DNA of 64,000 bases from Parachitinimonas caeni (GTDB lineage Bacteria; Pseudomonadota; Gammaproteobacteria; Burkholderiales; Chitinimonadaceae): the NCBI RefSeq assembly GCF_030129945.1, contig NZ_JARRAF010000001.1:248001-312000 (forward strand), read 5' to 3'. Numbering within the stretch: the first letter of the stretch is position 1; every line of letters begins with the position of its first letter. The notes beneath the pieces were generated by a model. The model saw only the letters and a list, made by a program, of their open reading frames with translations. It was not told the origin of the DNA and ran no database searches. Both the position numbers and the translations under genes were made by a program. Of the stretch, positions 1-9,008 are shown in pieces.

Positions 1-1129
1 TGGAAAAGTCGGAATTGATCTCTTCCATTTCCAGCACCTGTTCGTAAGGTACTTCCGCTTCGGCCAGCAGCACATTCATATGGCCCGGCATCCGCCCCGC
101 CACCGGGTGGATGGCGTAGCGGACGGTGACTCCCTTGTGGGCCAGGGCTTCGGCAAATTCCTGCAGGGCGTGCTGGGCGCGTGATACGGCCAAGCCATAG
201 CCCGGCACGATCACTACCGAATCGGCATTGCTCATGAGGAAGGCCGCATCGTCGGCACTTCCTGACTTATAGGCTTTCTGCTCGCCGTCACCACTGGCGG
301 CTACTGCCGTTTCGCCACCCATGCCACCACCAAAGATCACATTGAGCAGCGAGCGATTCATCGCCTTGCACATGATGTAACTGAGGATGGCGCCAGACGA
401 ACCCACCAGCGAGCCTGCGATGATCAACACCGAGTTGTTGAGCGTGAAACCGATACCTGCTGCCGCCCAGCCTGAATAGCTGTTGAGCATGGAAACCACC
501 ACTGGCATGTCGCCCCCGCCGATCGGTGCGATCAGGAAGTAACCCAGCACCAGCGACAGTGCCGTCATGATCCAGAACGACTGCAGCGTTTCGGTGATGA
601 AGTAATGCGCACCGAAGCCGAACATGGCGGTAGCCAGGACGATCTGCACCGGCTTGACCCAAGCGCCCTTCAGCGGCTTGGCGGCCAGCTTGCCCGAGAG
701 TTTTCCCCAGGCCACGACCGAGGCGGTGAAGGTGATGCCGCCGATAAAGCAGCCGACAAACAGCTCGAAGCGATGCACGCCATCGTGGTGGACGCCGGTG
801 TGGTGGACGGCCGCCAGCGCAATCAGCACGGCTGCCAGGCCCACCAGCGAGTGCATCATCGCCACGGTTTCGGGCATTTGCGTCATCGGCACAGTACGGG
901 CACGCCAGATGCCGACCACGGCACCTGCGGCAATGGCGACGACGATCAGGGCGAAGTTGGGGTTAGGGGCAACCGCCAGCGTCATGATGATGGACAGGGC
1001 CATGCCGGCCATGCCATAGCGGTTACCGGCCACGGCGCTCAGTGGGCTCGATAGCCCTTTGAGCGCGAGGATGAACAGGATTGCGGCGACGAGGTACGCC
1101 CAATCCGCGTAGGGGGCAAGAGAATGCAT
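1..1129 (-). CDS. pntB: NAD(P) transhydrogenase subunit beta (partial, C-terminus cut off)
   Basis: Membrane subunit of proton-translocating transhydrogenase, which uses the proton gradient to move hydride from NADH to NADP+. Translation from the ATG at 1129 gives an N-terminal half of successive hydrophobic helices, then the start of the NADP-binding domain (SNADSVVIVPGYGLAVSRAQ and HPVAGRMPGHMNVLLAEA are typical PntB motifs). The frame is open to the window edge, so roughly the last 80-90 residues are missing. It is the last of three genes, 12 bp downstream of the second alpha-subunit gene, clearly one operon. Identification is by family recognition and operon context. Confidence 0.96.
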   Translation of the reverse strand, partial: MHSLAPYADWAYLVAAILFILALKGLSSPLSAVAGNRYGMAGMALSIIMTLAVAPNPNFALIVVAIAAGAVVGIWRARTVPMTQMPETVAMMHSLVGLAAVLIALAAVHHTGVHHDGVHRFELFVGCFIGGITFTASVVAWGKLSGKLAAKPLKGAWVKPVQIVLATAMFGFGAHYFITETLQSFWIMTALSLVLGYFLIAPIGGGDMPVVVSMLNSYSGWAAAGIGFTLNNSVLIIAGSLVGSSGAILSYIMCKAMNRSLLNVIFGGGMGGETAVAASGDGEQKAYKSGSADDAAFLMSNADSVVIVPGYGLAVSRAQHALQEFAEALAHKGVTVRYAIHPVAGRMPGHMNVLLAEAEVPYEQVLEMEEINSDFS

Positions 1130-1141
1130 CGGTGCGGCTCC

Positions 1142-1510
1142 TTATTTTTTCTTCTTCTTGAACATATCGAGCATGCGCTCTGTGACGGCAAAACCGCCGA
1201 ATATGTTCACACTGGCAAGAAACACGGCGACGGCGCCGAGCACGCTGGTCAGGCTGATGGTTTCACCGCCAACGGTGACGGTCTGCAGCAGCGCCCCCAC
1301 CACGATGATGCCGGAGATGGCATTGGTCACCGCCATCAAGGGGGTGTGCAGCGCCGGGGTGACATTCCACACCACGTGGTAGCCAACGAAGATGGCCAGA
1401 ATGAAAATGGTGAAGATGGTCACAAAGGGCATGCTGTCCGCGTGGGTGACTGCCTGCTGTGCCGCTTGCACGGCGGCGGTAGCGGCTTGGTTCAGGGTTT
1501 CGGTCGTCAT
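1142..1510 (-). CDS. pntA2: NAD(P) transhydrogenase subunit alpha part 2 (membrane part)
   Basis: 122-residue protein corresponding to the C-terminal membrane portion of E. coli PntA. It carries about three hydrophobic segments (roughly residues 28-48, 58-78 and 88-106) and ends in a run of lysines. Many proteobacteria split the alpha subunit into a soluble NAD-binding chain and this short membrane chain; the split is seen here, with the soluble chain encoded 17 bp upstream and the beta subunit 12 bp downstream. It is expected to form part of the proton channel together with PntB. Confidence 0.93.
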   Translation of the reverse strand: MTTETLNQAATAAVQAAQQAVTHADSMPFVTIFTIFILAIFVGYHVVWNVTPALHTPLMAVTNAISGIIVVGALLQTVTVGGETISLTSVLGAVAVFLASVNIFGGFAVTERMLDMFKKKKK

Positions 1511-1527
1511 GATGGATCTCCCTTGTC

Positions 1528-2655
1528 TCAGTTCGGGCGCTTGAACAGCACTTCCCCACCGTGGGTTACCAAGGTGGCAGCAATGATGTCGTCTTCGCGG
1601 TTGAGTACGATCTTGCCTTCCTTATCCAGCAGCAGGCCGAGGAAGGTCAGCAGATTGCGGGCGTAGAGGGCGGATGCGTCGGCCGCCACCAGGCCGGGCA
1701 GGTTGGCAATGCCAACCAGGGTGACGCCGTTGTCGGTGGTGTAGACCTCGTTCAGACGCGATAAGGGGCAATTGCCGCCCTGCTCTACCGCCATGTCGAT
1801 GATCACCGAACCGGCTTTCATCTTGCCGACGGTTTCTGACTGGATCAGCACCGGTGCCGGCCGGCCCGGAATCAGTGCCGTGGTGATGATGATGTCGGCG
1901 TTACGGGCGTGTTTATCCACCAGCTCGGCCTGTCGCCGCTTGTAGTCCTCACTCATTTCACGGGCGTAACCACCGGCCGTTTCCGCCGATTTCTTTTCTT
2001 CGTCGGTCAACGGGACTTCCACAAACTTGGCGCCGAGCGACTCGACCTGTTCCTTGGCCACGGGGCGCACATCAAAGGCTTCGACTACGGCACCCAGACG
2101 CTTGGCCGTGGCAATTGCCTGCAAACCCGCCACGCCGGCACCCATGATCAATACCCGTGCCGGTTTGACCGTGCCGGCGGCGGTCATCAGCATCGGAAAG
2201 AAACGCGGGTAGTACTGACTGGCCAGTAGCACCGCTTTGTAGCCGCCGATATTGGCCTGGGATGACAGCACGTCCATCGACTGGGCGCGGGTAGTACGCG
2301 GCGTCAGCTCCATCGCAAAACACGAGAGCTGATGGGCTGCCAGTTCGGGCAACAGGGTATTGGTGTAGATATGGAACAAACCCAGCACCAGGGCACCGGA
2401 TTTGATCTGGGGAATTTCCACGGCCTCGGGGGCGCGGACCTTGAGCACAATATCGGCATCGAACGCCTCGGCTGCTGTCGCAACCACGGTAGCGCCCGCG
2501 TCGATATAGTGTTGATCGGGTATGGCTGAGAGCCTTCCCGCGTCGCTTTGTACGACCACACTGTGTCCGCCGGAGACCAGTTTTTTCACGGTCTCGGGAG
2601 TGGCAGCCACCCGCGTTTCGTAAGCGGCGACCTCCTTCGCAATGCCAATTCGCAT
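1528..2655 (-). CDS. pntA1: NAD(P) transhydrogenase subunit alpha part 1 (NAD-binding)
   Basis: 375-residue soluble subunit related to alanine dehydrogenase that binds NAD(H) and passes hydride to the NADP site of PntB. The protein begins MRIGIAKEV, the usual family start, and has the Rossmann motif [18 protein letters not shown] near residue 172, followed by the mobile-loop region. I chose the ATG at 2655 over the longer frame (to 2829) because it gives the family N-terminus and has a purine-rich AGGCGAGGTG upstream. First gene of the operon; the leader contains a large palindrome and a second dyad described separately. Confidence 0.95.
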   Translation of the reverse strand: MRIGIAKEVAAYETRVAATPETVKKLVSGGHSVVVQSDAGRLSAIPDQHYIDAGATVVATAAEAFDADIVLKVRAPEAVEIPQIKSGALVLGLFHIYTNTLLPELAAHQLSCFAMELTPRTTRAQSMDVLSSQANIGGYKAVLLASQYYPRFFPMLMTAAGTVKPARVLIMGAGVAGLQAIATAKRLGAVVEAFDVRPVAKEQVESLGAKFVEVPLTDEEKKSAETAGGYAREMSEDYKRRQAELVDKHARNADIIITTALIPGRPAPVLIQSETVGKMKAGSVIIDMAVEQGGNCPLSRLNEVYTTDNGVTLVGIANLPGLVAADASALYARNLLTFLGLLLDKEGKIVLNREDDIIAATLVTHGGEVLFKRPN

Positions 2656-2684
2656 ACATGCACCTCGCCTAATTTGATCAGAAA

Positions 2685-2720
2685 CCTTCCCCAAGCCACG
2701 CATGCGTGGCTTGGGGAAGG
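2685..2720. promoter_or_regulatory. Perfect 36-bp palindrome in the pntA1 leader
   Basis: Both halves are exact reverse complements without a spacer (left half CCTTCCCCAAGCCACGCA). It ends 30 bp upstream of the pntA1 start codon. As RNA it would form an 18-pair hairpin; as DNA it could be an operator or a cruciform. There is no T-run immediately after it on the minus strand that would make a simple terminator, although TTTCTGATCAAATT follows. Function unknown. Confidence 0.75.
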
Positions 2721-2736
2721 CCTCTGACTTCGGCAT

Positions 2737-2753
2737 GGCACCGTCGTGGTGCC
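2737..2753. promoter_or_regulatory. NtrC-like dyad upstream of pntA1
   Basis: GGCACCGTCGTGGTGCC, a perfect 6-bp inverted repeat with a 5-bp spacer, contains GCACC-N5-GGTGC, the same layout as the NtrC enhancer in front of glnA at 34960. It lies about 90 bp upstream of the pntA1 start. No matching sigma-54 -24/-12 element was seen between it and the gene, so it may be a hairpin rather than an enhancer. Confidence 0.35.
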
Positions 2754-3250
2754 CGTGCTGACAATGCGGATGGCTACCCGATTGACGGGGTATCCCTGCT
2801 TTCCATCTCCGATCCGGCCGCTCAGGCATACCCCAGACCGGTTGGTCGGGCGCAGGGCTTCTGGCAGGAAGGGAACAACCACACTGTAAGGACAGGCAAC
2901 TGCTTGGTGGGACGGGCGTCTTTTGCGATCAACAAAATAAACACCCGCAACACCTTGCCAGCAACAAGCGCTGCTGGGGGTTGACGACTACGGTGCTACG
3001 GCGAAATCAAGGGTACAGCGTCTGGCGATGCCTGGTTGAGGCTCGCTGTGGCAGCCGGCCGGGTGAGCCGATTGCCCTGGAAAATATAGGAGGTCTGATG
3101 AGATACCTGCCTATACATTTCAAACAAGCGTTTGATCTGACCTATTCAACCACGGCTTGCCAAAAAAGAAAACCCACTCATTGGCGCTACGAGCACTTTT
3201 TTGCGGCGCTACAGTGTGGGCGCGGACTGTTACAGCGGTTTTGCTGCGGA
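2754..3250. other. Gene-free stretch between pntA1 and comM
   Basis: About 500 bp that I cannot assign. The pntA1 promoter must lie at its left side. A good Shine-Dalgarno followed by ATG occurs at 3087-3100 (TAGGAGGTCTGATG), but the frame it opens runs antisense into comM, has cysteine/arginine-rich shadow composition and resembles no family. No tRNA fold, insertion sequence or repeat element was recognised. Confidence 0.5.
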
Positions 3251-4753
3251 TCATGTCGGAGAGCGTGGGTCGAGACCGCGTCGGTACTGAATCGCTTCAG
3301 CCACATGCGGACTGCTGATCGGATTGCTGCCGGCAAGGTCGGCAATACTGCGGGCCACACGCAGGATGCGGTGGTAGGCGCGTGCAGACAGACCCAGCCG
3401 TGCCACGGCGGTATCGAGTAGTTGCTGGCCCGATTTGTCGGGCTTGCAATGACGATCGAGCGCATGGCCCCGCAGTCGGGCATTGGGTTTTCCCTGGCGC
3501 TGCTGCTGTAACTGCCGGGCCTGAGCTACCCTTGCCCGCACGTCGCTGCTGCTTTCACCGTCGGCAGGCCCCGCCAACTGTGCGTGGGGTAATGCCGGCA
3601 CTTCAATCACCAGATCAATCCGGTCGAGCAGCGGGCCGGACAAGCGTGCCCGGTAACGGGCAATCTGGTCGGCGGTGCAGCGGCAACGGCTATCACCCAG
3701 ATAGCCGCATGGGCAGGGATTCATCGCGGCCACCAGCTGAAAAGCGGCGGGAAAGTCAGCCTGCCTGGCTGCCCTCGAAATGGTAATCCGGTTGCTCTCC
3801 AGCGGCTCGCGCAAGACTTCGAGTACCTTCCGGTCAAATTCGGGTAATTCGTCCAAAAACAAAATACCGTTATGCGCAAGGCTGATCTCACCAGGGCGCG
3901 GGTCACTGCCTCCACCCACCAGTGCTACGCCAGAAGATGTGTGATGGGGACTACGGTAGGGACGTGAGCCAAAACGGCTGGGGTCGAAGCCGGCACTGCC
4001 CAAGCTCTGGATGGCAGCGGATTCGAGCGCTTCGGCTTCGCTCATGGCGGGCAGGATGCCCGGTAGACGGGCTGCCAGCATCGACTTGCCCGTGCCGGGG
4101 GGGCCGATCATCAGCAGGGAATGTCCTCCGCAAGCCACGATCTCCAGTGCGCGCTTGGCATGCTGCTGGCCTTTGACTTCAGAAAGATCGGGGTAGTCCG
4201 GAGCTTGGGGGGTAAGCTGGGCGATGTGACGGGCAAGTCGGTCGCTACCGGCACAATGCGCAGCGATGGCGAGGAGTGAGGCGGCCGGATAGATTGCGGC
4301 ACCTTGCGCCAAGGCTGCTTCGTCGGCATTGGCGGGTGGCAGAATGAAGGCATGGCCGGCATCGCGTGCGGCAATCGCCATGGCCAGGGCGCCACGCACC
4401 GGGCGCAGCTCGCCGGTCAGGGCCAGTTCGCCGGCGAATTCGAGCTTGTCGAGTTCACGACCATCAATCTGCCCGGAAGCGGCAAGGATGCCGATGGCAA
4501 TCGGCAGATCAAAACGGCCAGAAGCTTTAGGTAGATCGGCAGGTGCCAGATTGACGGTGATCCGGCGTGCGGGAAATTCGAAGCCGGCAGTCTGGATGGC
4601 TGCGCGCACCCGGTCGCGGGCCTCCTTGACCTCGGCGTCGGGCAGGCCGACAACGGTGAAGCTGGGTAGTCCATTGCCCAGATGGGCTTCGACCGTGACC
4701 GGCGGAGCGCTGACCCCGGCAAGGGCGCGGCTGTGGACGATGGCGAGCGACAT
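3251..4753 (-). CDS. comM: ComM/YifB family Mg-chelatase-like AAA+ ATPase
   Basis: 500-residue AAA+ helicase-like protein. In Vibrio and others ComM promotes branch migration during integration of transformed DNA. Layout: N-terminal ChlI-type domain (about 1-190) beginning MSLAIVHSRAL, Walker A GPPGTGKS at 217-224, a central Mg-chelatase ATPase domain with Walker B region LFLDELPEF, a cysteine cluster MNPCPCGYLGDSRCRC near 343-358, and the C-terminal MCM-like lid domain. Length and motifs match complete family members. It stands alone, divergent from the reductase gene at 4961. Natural competence of the host is possible but not shown, as comM is widespread. Confidence 0.95.
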   Translation of the reverse strand: MSLAIVHSRALAGVSAPPVTVEAHLGNGLPSFTVVGLPDAEVKEARDRVRAAIQTAGFEFPARRITVNLAPADLPKASGRFDLPIAIGILAASGQIDGRELDKLEFAGELALTGELRPVRGALAMAIAARDAGHAFILPPANADEAALAQGAAIYPAASLLAIAAHCAGSDRLARHIAQLTPQAPDYPDLSEVKGQQHAKRALEIVACGGHSLLMIGPPGTGKSMLAARLPGILPAMSEAEALESAAIQSLGSAGFDPSRFGSRPYRSPHHTSSGVALVGGGSDPRPGEISLAHNGILFLDELPEFDRKVLEVLREPLESNRITISRAARQADFPAAFQLVAAMNPCPCGYLGDSRCRCTADQIARYRARLSGPLLDRIDLVIEVPALPHAQLAGPADGESSSDVRARVAQARQLQQQRQGKPNARLRGHALDRHCKPDKSGQQLLDTAVARLGLSARAYHRILRVARSIADLAGSNPISSPHVAEAIQYRRGLDPRSPT

Positions 4754-4960
4754 AGGTGGTGATTGGGGTTGGTGCCCGGTGAGGGCCGATGCACGATTGG
4801 TCGAATCTCCCTTGGGTTCTAGGCGATCCGCCGGCCGATTGAAAGGCGCAAATGAAGTCCTGGCGCGGTTTTTGCGGTCAAATGGACGGAAACGACGCTT
4901 TCGTTCGGGATGTAAGCCAATTTCGATCTATGAAAAGAGAATACCCTTGCGAGAATTGCC

Positions 4961-5656
4961 ATGCCTGATAGCTACCGAGTTCTGATGGTGGGGGCCAGTG
5001 GTGCGGTCGGTGCCGCGACGCTGGCCTGTCTGTTGGCGTCACCCCGTTGCAGTCGGGTCGTGGCCTTGGTACGGCGGCCCCTGGATGCGTCGGTGCCGCG
5101 TTTACGCAAGCTGGATCAGCGCATGTGTGACTTTGACAGTCTGCACGAGCTTGATCCGGCCGATCTCGAATGCGAGGTTGCGATCTGTACGCTCGGTGCC
5201 GGGCAGCCGTCCAAGTTGAGCCAGGCGATGTTGTGGAAGACCGATGTCTATTATCCGGCGGCATTTGCGCGCCTGGCCAAGCATGCTGGCGCCCGCCATA
5301 TCTCGTTGCTGAGTGCAGTGAATGCCCATGCCAAAGGCCGGCTTTTGTACAGCCGGATCAAGGCCGAGGCGGAAGCAGCAATCCAGACGCCGGGGTTTGA
5401 CCGGGTCAGCCTGTTCCGACCGGCTCTGCTCTTGACCGAGGCGGTACGCTATGGAATGCCGGACCGCATCAACCAGTGGCTGTTTCCCAAAGTGGCGGGG
5501 GTGTTGCCTGATCGCTTTCGGCCGATACCGGTCGAGACTTTGGGACGGGCAATGGCGGTGAACGTTGAACGGGCCGGCAGTGGGCTGGAACTGTTGTACC
5601 ACGCGGATTTTCTGGCCCTGGGGGCGGGTGATACAACGTCGGGGGGGCGGCGATGA
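4961..5656 (+). CDS. NAD(P)H-binding Rossmann protein, TIP30/YwnB-like
   Basis: 231-residue atypical short-chain reductase. The N-terminus has the dinucleotide-binding motif MVGASGAVGAATL (about residues 9-21) followed by RRPL, and a catalytic-type Y-x3-K (YSRIK) near residue 128, so it probably retains cofactor binding. Closest recognisable family is the HTATIP2/TIP30-like NAD(P)-binding proteins; the substrate is unknown. The start ATG at 4961 immediately precedes the Rossmann strand. Monocistronic: divergent from comM and followed directly by a 269-bp repeat element. Confidence 0.8.
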   Translation: MPDSYRVLMVGASGAVGAATLACLLASPRCSRVVALVRRPLDASVPRLRKLDQRMCDFDSLHELDPADLECEVAICTLGAGQPSKLSQAMLWKTDVYYPAAFARLAKHAGARHISLLSAVNAHAKGRLLYSRIKAEAEAAIQTPGFDRVSLFRPALLLTEAVRYGMPDRINQWLFPKVAGVLPDRFRPIPVETLGRAMAVNVERAGSGLELLYHADFLALGAGDTTSGGRR

Positions 5657-5671
5657 GGCATCAGCAGAACC

Positions 5672-5940
5672 TAGGCTCTGTTGACGTTTTGTTTCCGGTC
5701 GCGCCAGGCCGAGTTTTGGGGCAGGGCTAGGCAGGGTAAGCGAGGTTTAGCGGGCTAAATAAGCGAACCCTAACAACGCCATGCCCCAAAAATCGACCTA
5801 GCCCGGAGGGTTTCGACGGATTTGGGCCTGCTGCGGTGTTAAAAATCGCGTGGCTTATCACTAAGCGGCGCGCTTTTCGCCTTGCATCAGACCCAAATCC
5901 GACGAAACGCGATCCGGAAATAAAATGTCAGCAGAGCCTA
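5672..5940. repeat. Repeat element, copy A (269 bp, 27-bp terminal inverted repeats)
   Basis: The left end TAGGCTCTGTTGACGTTTTG... (27 bp, 5672-5698) matches the reverse complement of the right end (5914-5940) at 24 of 27 positions. The right half holds a further inner inverted repeat (about 5810-5830 against 5888-5908, both containing CGGATTTGGG), able to fold into a long hairpin. No open reading frame of note. Related ends occur at 17414, 36655, 42554 and 60146, so this is a dispersed non-coding element, MITE-like or REP-like. Its right end abuts the ribosome-binding site of the next gene. Confidence 0.8.
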
Positions 5941-5956
5941 ATTCAAGGAGTCAATG

Positions 5957-6967
5957 ATGAGTCAGGTATTGCCTGAGCGCATTCCCGACCAGCTGCCGGA
6001 TTTTCGAAATCTGGGTGTGATGATGCGCATACTGATTTCGGTCAATGTCATGTCGCTGGTCGCCGCGCTCGGCGGGGCGGAAACCCTGCTGGAGGCGATC
6101 CGCCGCTATACAACGACGGCAGCGTTTCTGGAGCCGGCGCTGGTGCTGTCGGTGATGTCGGGTTTTGTTGTCAACCGCTGGCTGAGCCGGCTTCCCTACT
6201 GGCAGGGGGTGGTGTTGTGTCTGATCATCAGCTTCATGATGTCATGGGGGGCCCGCTTTGCCCTGCGGGAGCTGGAAACGACCACGGTGCTTGATTGGAC
6301 CCGAACCGGCCTGTGGGGGATGGGCATCTGCTGGCTGATTCTCGGCTACTTCCGTCTGCGTAGCCGGGCCTTGTCACCCTTGCTGACCGAGGCGCGTCTG
6401 CAAGCACTGCAGGCGAGAATACGGCCGCATTTCCTGTTCAACAGTATTAATGCGGTGTTGAGCCTGATCCGCAGTGAGCCACGTAAAGCGGAGCGCGCGC
6501 TGGAAGATCTGGCAGATCTGTTCCGGGTCTTTATGGCGGATAACCGTGATTTATCGACCCTGCAAAGGGAGATCGAGCTGGCACGGCAATATCTGAGCAT
6601 CGAGCAGCTGCGATTGGGCGAGCGCCTGCGCATTGAGTGGCATATCGACAAGATGCCGGCTGATGCCAAAATTCCGCCCTTGGTGTTGCAACCTTTGCTG
6701 GAAAACGCGGTGTACCACGGCATTGAACCGTCGTCGGTGCCGGGGGTGATTTCGATCAATGTTTTCCGGGTACGGGACCAGGTGCATATCGACATCCGCA
6801 ATCCCTATCTGCCGGATGGCGGCAAGCATCATGCTGGTAACAAGATGGCGATGGCGAATATCCGGGAGCGTTTGTTTCTGCACTTCGATGCCGAAGCACA
6901 GCTGAAGACCACCGTGGGCAGCGATTACTACCAGATTCATCTGGCGCTGCCGCATCGGGACAAATGA
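5957..6967 (+). CDS. algZ: LytS-type sensor histidine kinase (AlgZ/FimS-like)
   Basis: 336-residue membrane kinase. About four hydrophobic segments (roughly residues 22-42, 58-75, 82-98, 118-135) precede a His_kinase domain with the LytS-type phosphoacceptor motif RPHFLFNSINA (His about 158) and an HATPase region with PPLVLQPLLENAVYHGIEP. In the AlgZ/AlgR family the partner is a LytTR response regulator, normally adjacent; here the only candidate lies at 57312. Two ATGs compete (5954, 5957); AAGGAG at 5945-5950 favours the second. The gene starts directly after repeat copy A, which may therefore supply or block its promoter. Confidence 0.88.
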   Translation: MSQVLPERIPDQLPDFRNLGVMMRILISVNVMSLVAALGGAETLLEAIRRYTTTAAFLEPALVLSVMSGFVVNRWLSRLPYWQGVVLCLIISFMMSWGARFALRELETTTVLDWTRTGLWGMGICWLILGYFRLRSRALSPLLTEARLQALQARIRPHFLFNSINAVLSLIRSEPRKAERALEDLADLFRVFMADNRDLSTLQREIELARQYLSIEQLRLGERLRIEWHIDKMPADAKIPPLVLQPLLENAVYHGIEPSSVPGVISINVFRVRDQVHIDIRNPYLPDGGKHHAGNKMAMANIRERLFLHFDAEAQLKTTVGSDYYQIHLALPHRDK

Positions 6968-6993
6968 CCAATGAAACAACAATGCTTCACGTG

Positions 6994-7022
6994 AAACAGG
7001 GCGGAAATCATCCGCCCTGTTT
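6994..7022. terminator. Bidirectional intrinsic terminator
   Basis: A 12-bp perfect stem (AAACAGGGCGGA with TCCGCCCTGTTT) around a 5-base loop, flanked by A/T on both sides, lies between the convergent kinase gene (stop 6967) and the SEC-C gene (stop 7054). Confidence 0.85.
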
Positions 7023-7053
7023 TCATTGTGCCTGCGTTGTTAACGCCAGTACT

Positions 7054-7986
7054 TCAAGCGCCACAGCACTTCTTGTACTTCTTGCCACTGCCGCATGAGC
7101 AAGGGTCATTGCGACCGAGCTTGGGTTCTGCACGCACAAACGGGGTTTGGGGCGGGCCGGCTTCCTCATCATCTTCTTCGTCATCGTCCTCATCCGAGAA
7201 ACAGGCCCAACGCCCCATCTCCGCGACGATATCACTGGGGTAGCCCCAACCGTGGTTGAGCTCCTGTTCCAAGCATGTGGCCCAGTCGCGGCTCAGGTCA
7301 TTCTGAGCGCCTTTCCAGCCTTCAATTTCTTCATCAATCAGCTTGTCATCAAACCAGCTGCGTACCGTATCAAGTTGATCGCCCGCGCCGATTTCTGCCA
7401 GCGCAATTTCCAGCCAGGTCAGCATGCCGCCTTCGCCATGAATATCGCCGGTAATGCCTTCGTCACGCATGCGTTGGGCTTCGGCATTGGCGGTGGTTAC
7501 CAGCCAGGCATGCAGGGCTTCGCGCGGATAATCCCCTTCCAGCACCCGCAAGGTGAGCGCGCGCAACGCGCCAGAGCGTACCCAGATATCGCAACGCTGG
7601 TTCTGGGCCAGGGCAGTCAGTTCGCCTTCCGCGCCGGCTGGGCAGGTAGCGGCCAGCGCGCGAGGCAAGCCTTCGGTGACATGATCGCCCAGCACTTCAT
7701 CAAGGGTCTCGGTGTCAAGCTGGGCCAGATTCAGCAAATGGGGATAAGCGGCTTCGACACGTAGTGTGGCGCAAAGGTAGAGCGCATACAGATGCAGCAT
7801 CCAGGTGTCGTTGGGGTCGAGCCGTGGTTGTGGGTTGGCGGCACAGTCGGCCAGTTCCTGCACCAGATGCGGAATGGCCTGTTCTGGCGCCTGCATGACC
7901 GCCTCGACGGCGGCTTGCGGAAAGACATTGTTATAGCGTTCCAGCTCAGCGCGGATGGCAGGCCAGTCCATGGTAGGGGTTGTCAT
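7054..7986 (-). CDS. DUF1186 protein with C-terminal SEC-C zinc motif
   Basis: 310-residue cytoplasmic protein. The first 260 residues are helical, repeat-like (HEAT-type look) and match the DUF1186 family; then comes a strongly acidic stretch ([11 protein letters not shown]) and a C-terminal SEC-C metal-binding motif [19 protein letters not shown], the same zinc hook as at the end of SecA. SEC-C tails commonly mediate protein or ribosome contacts; the function of this family is unknown. Single gene facing the kinase gene, sharing its terminator. The start ATG at 7986 is followed by a well-formed N-terminal helix. Confidence 0.85.
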   Translation of the reverse strand: MTTPTMDWPAIRAELERYNNVFPQAAVEAVMQAPEQAIPHLVQELADCAANPQPRLDPNDTWMLHLYALYLCATLRVEAAYPHLLNLAQLDTETLDEVLGDHVTEGLPRALAATCPAGAEGELTALAQNQRCDIWVRSGALRALTLRVLEGDYPREALHAWLVTTANAEAQRMRDEGITGDIHGEGGMLTWLEIALAEIGAGDQLDTVRSWFDDKLIDEEIEGWKGAQNDLSRDWATCLEQELNHGWGYPSDIVAEMGRWACFSDEDDDEEDDEEAGPPQTPFVRAEPKLGRNDPCSCGSGKKYKKCCGA

Positions 7987-8069
7987 TGCAGTGTGTCCTT
8001 GGGGAGGCTGTACAAAATTGAATTATCTCAGAGGCCGATGCCGGGGGAGACTTTCGGTTATCGCATGTA

Positions 8070-9008
8070 TCAGGTTTCGCGGTAAATCGCGATCTGACGC
8101 TTGCCCTCGGCATCGACGGCGGCCCGGTACATGCCTTCGCAGTTGAAGGGCATGGCGATATGGCCGGCATGGTCGATAGCGATAACGCCGCCCGTGCCGC
8201 CCATCTTTACCATCTCTTGGTTGATGACAGCGTCGCAGGCATCGACAAGATTGGCGTGGCCGTAGCGGATACGGGCGGCAATGTCGTGGCCGACGGCACA
8301 GCGAATGAAAAACTCTCCGTGCCCGGTTCCCGATACTGCGACCCGATCATCGGCCCAGGTTCCGGCCCCAATGACCGGCGTATCGCCGATCCGCCCGGCC
8401 ATCTTGGCGGTACGGCCACCGGTCGAGGTGGCGGCAGCCAGGTGGCCCTGGCAATCAAGGGCGACGGCGCCTACGGTGCCATGCTTGACCTGCTCGCTGA
8501 CGGCTTCAGCCGCGCCACCATCGCGTAGCCGTGCCAACTCGCTCTGCAGAGCATCCCAACGCGTCTGGGTGAAGAAATAGTCCGCATCGGCCAGGGCCAG
8601 ACCTTGAATCTCGGCAAAGGCATCAGCGGCCGCAAACCCCAAGGTGACATGCGGGGTCTGTTCCATGATGCGGCGGGCGAGCCGTACCGGGTTGCGCACC
8701 CGGCGTGCGCCCGTGACCGAACCGGCCCGGCGGCTGGGGCCATCCATGATGGCGGCTTCGAGTTCAATCAAGCCGGCATCATTGAATACAGCGCCCCGCC
8801 CGGCGTTGAACAAGGGGTCATCCTCCAGGACGATGACTGCGGCCTCGACCGCATCCAGCGCACCCCCGCCGGCTTGCAGAACGACCAGCCCGGCGTCCAG
8901 CGCGGCATTGAGCCCGGCCCGGATCGCGGCTTCCCGCTCCGGGGTGAGATCGGTGCGACGGATGGTGCCGGCACCGCCGTGAATGGCCATGGCGATGGGA
9001 GCGGTCAT
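8070..9008 (-). CDS. iaaA: Isoaspartyl peptidase/L-asparaginase, Ntn-hydrolase family
   Basis: 312-residue type III asparaginase that hydrolyses isoaspartyl dipeptides and asparagine. It starts with the family signature AMAIHGGAGTI, and contains the self-cleavage site HGTVGAVAL whose Thr (about residue 178) becomes the N-terminal nucleophile after autoproteolysis, followed by ATSTGG and the GDTPVIGAGTWAD loop. The ATG at 9008 overlaps the rlhA stop as ATGA, showing translational coupling; the longer frame to 9125 lies within rlhA and is rejected. Cytoplasmic; complete length. Confidence 0.93.
   Translation of the reverse strand: MTAPIAMAIHGGAGTIRRTDLTPEREAAIRAGLNAALDAGLVVLQAGGGALDAVEAAVIVLEDDPLFNAGRGAVFNDAGLIELEAAIMDGPSRRAGSVTGARRVRNPVRLARRIMEQTPHVTLGFAAADAFAEIQGLALADADYFFTQTRWDALQSELARLRDGGAAEAVSEQVKHGTVGAVALDCQGHLAAATSTGGRTAKMAGRIGDTPVIGAGTWADDRVAVSGTGHGEFFIRCAVGHDIAARIRYGHANLVDACDAVINQEMVKMGGTGGVIAIDHAGHIAMPFNCEGMYRAAVDAEGKRQIAIYRET

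Noticed and set aside
605-1054. Long plus-strand frames opposite pntB
   Set aside because: Shadows of pntB on the other strand; His/Gly-rich composition typical of antisense frames of a GC-rich gene.
2981-3421. Open frame with a good Shine-Dalgarno and ATG at 3087-3100
   Set aside because: It runs antisense into comM, has shadow-like composition and no family resemblance; kept only as a remark on the gap.
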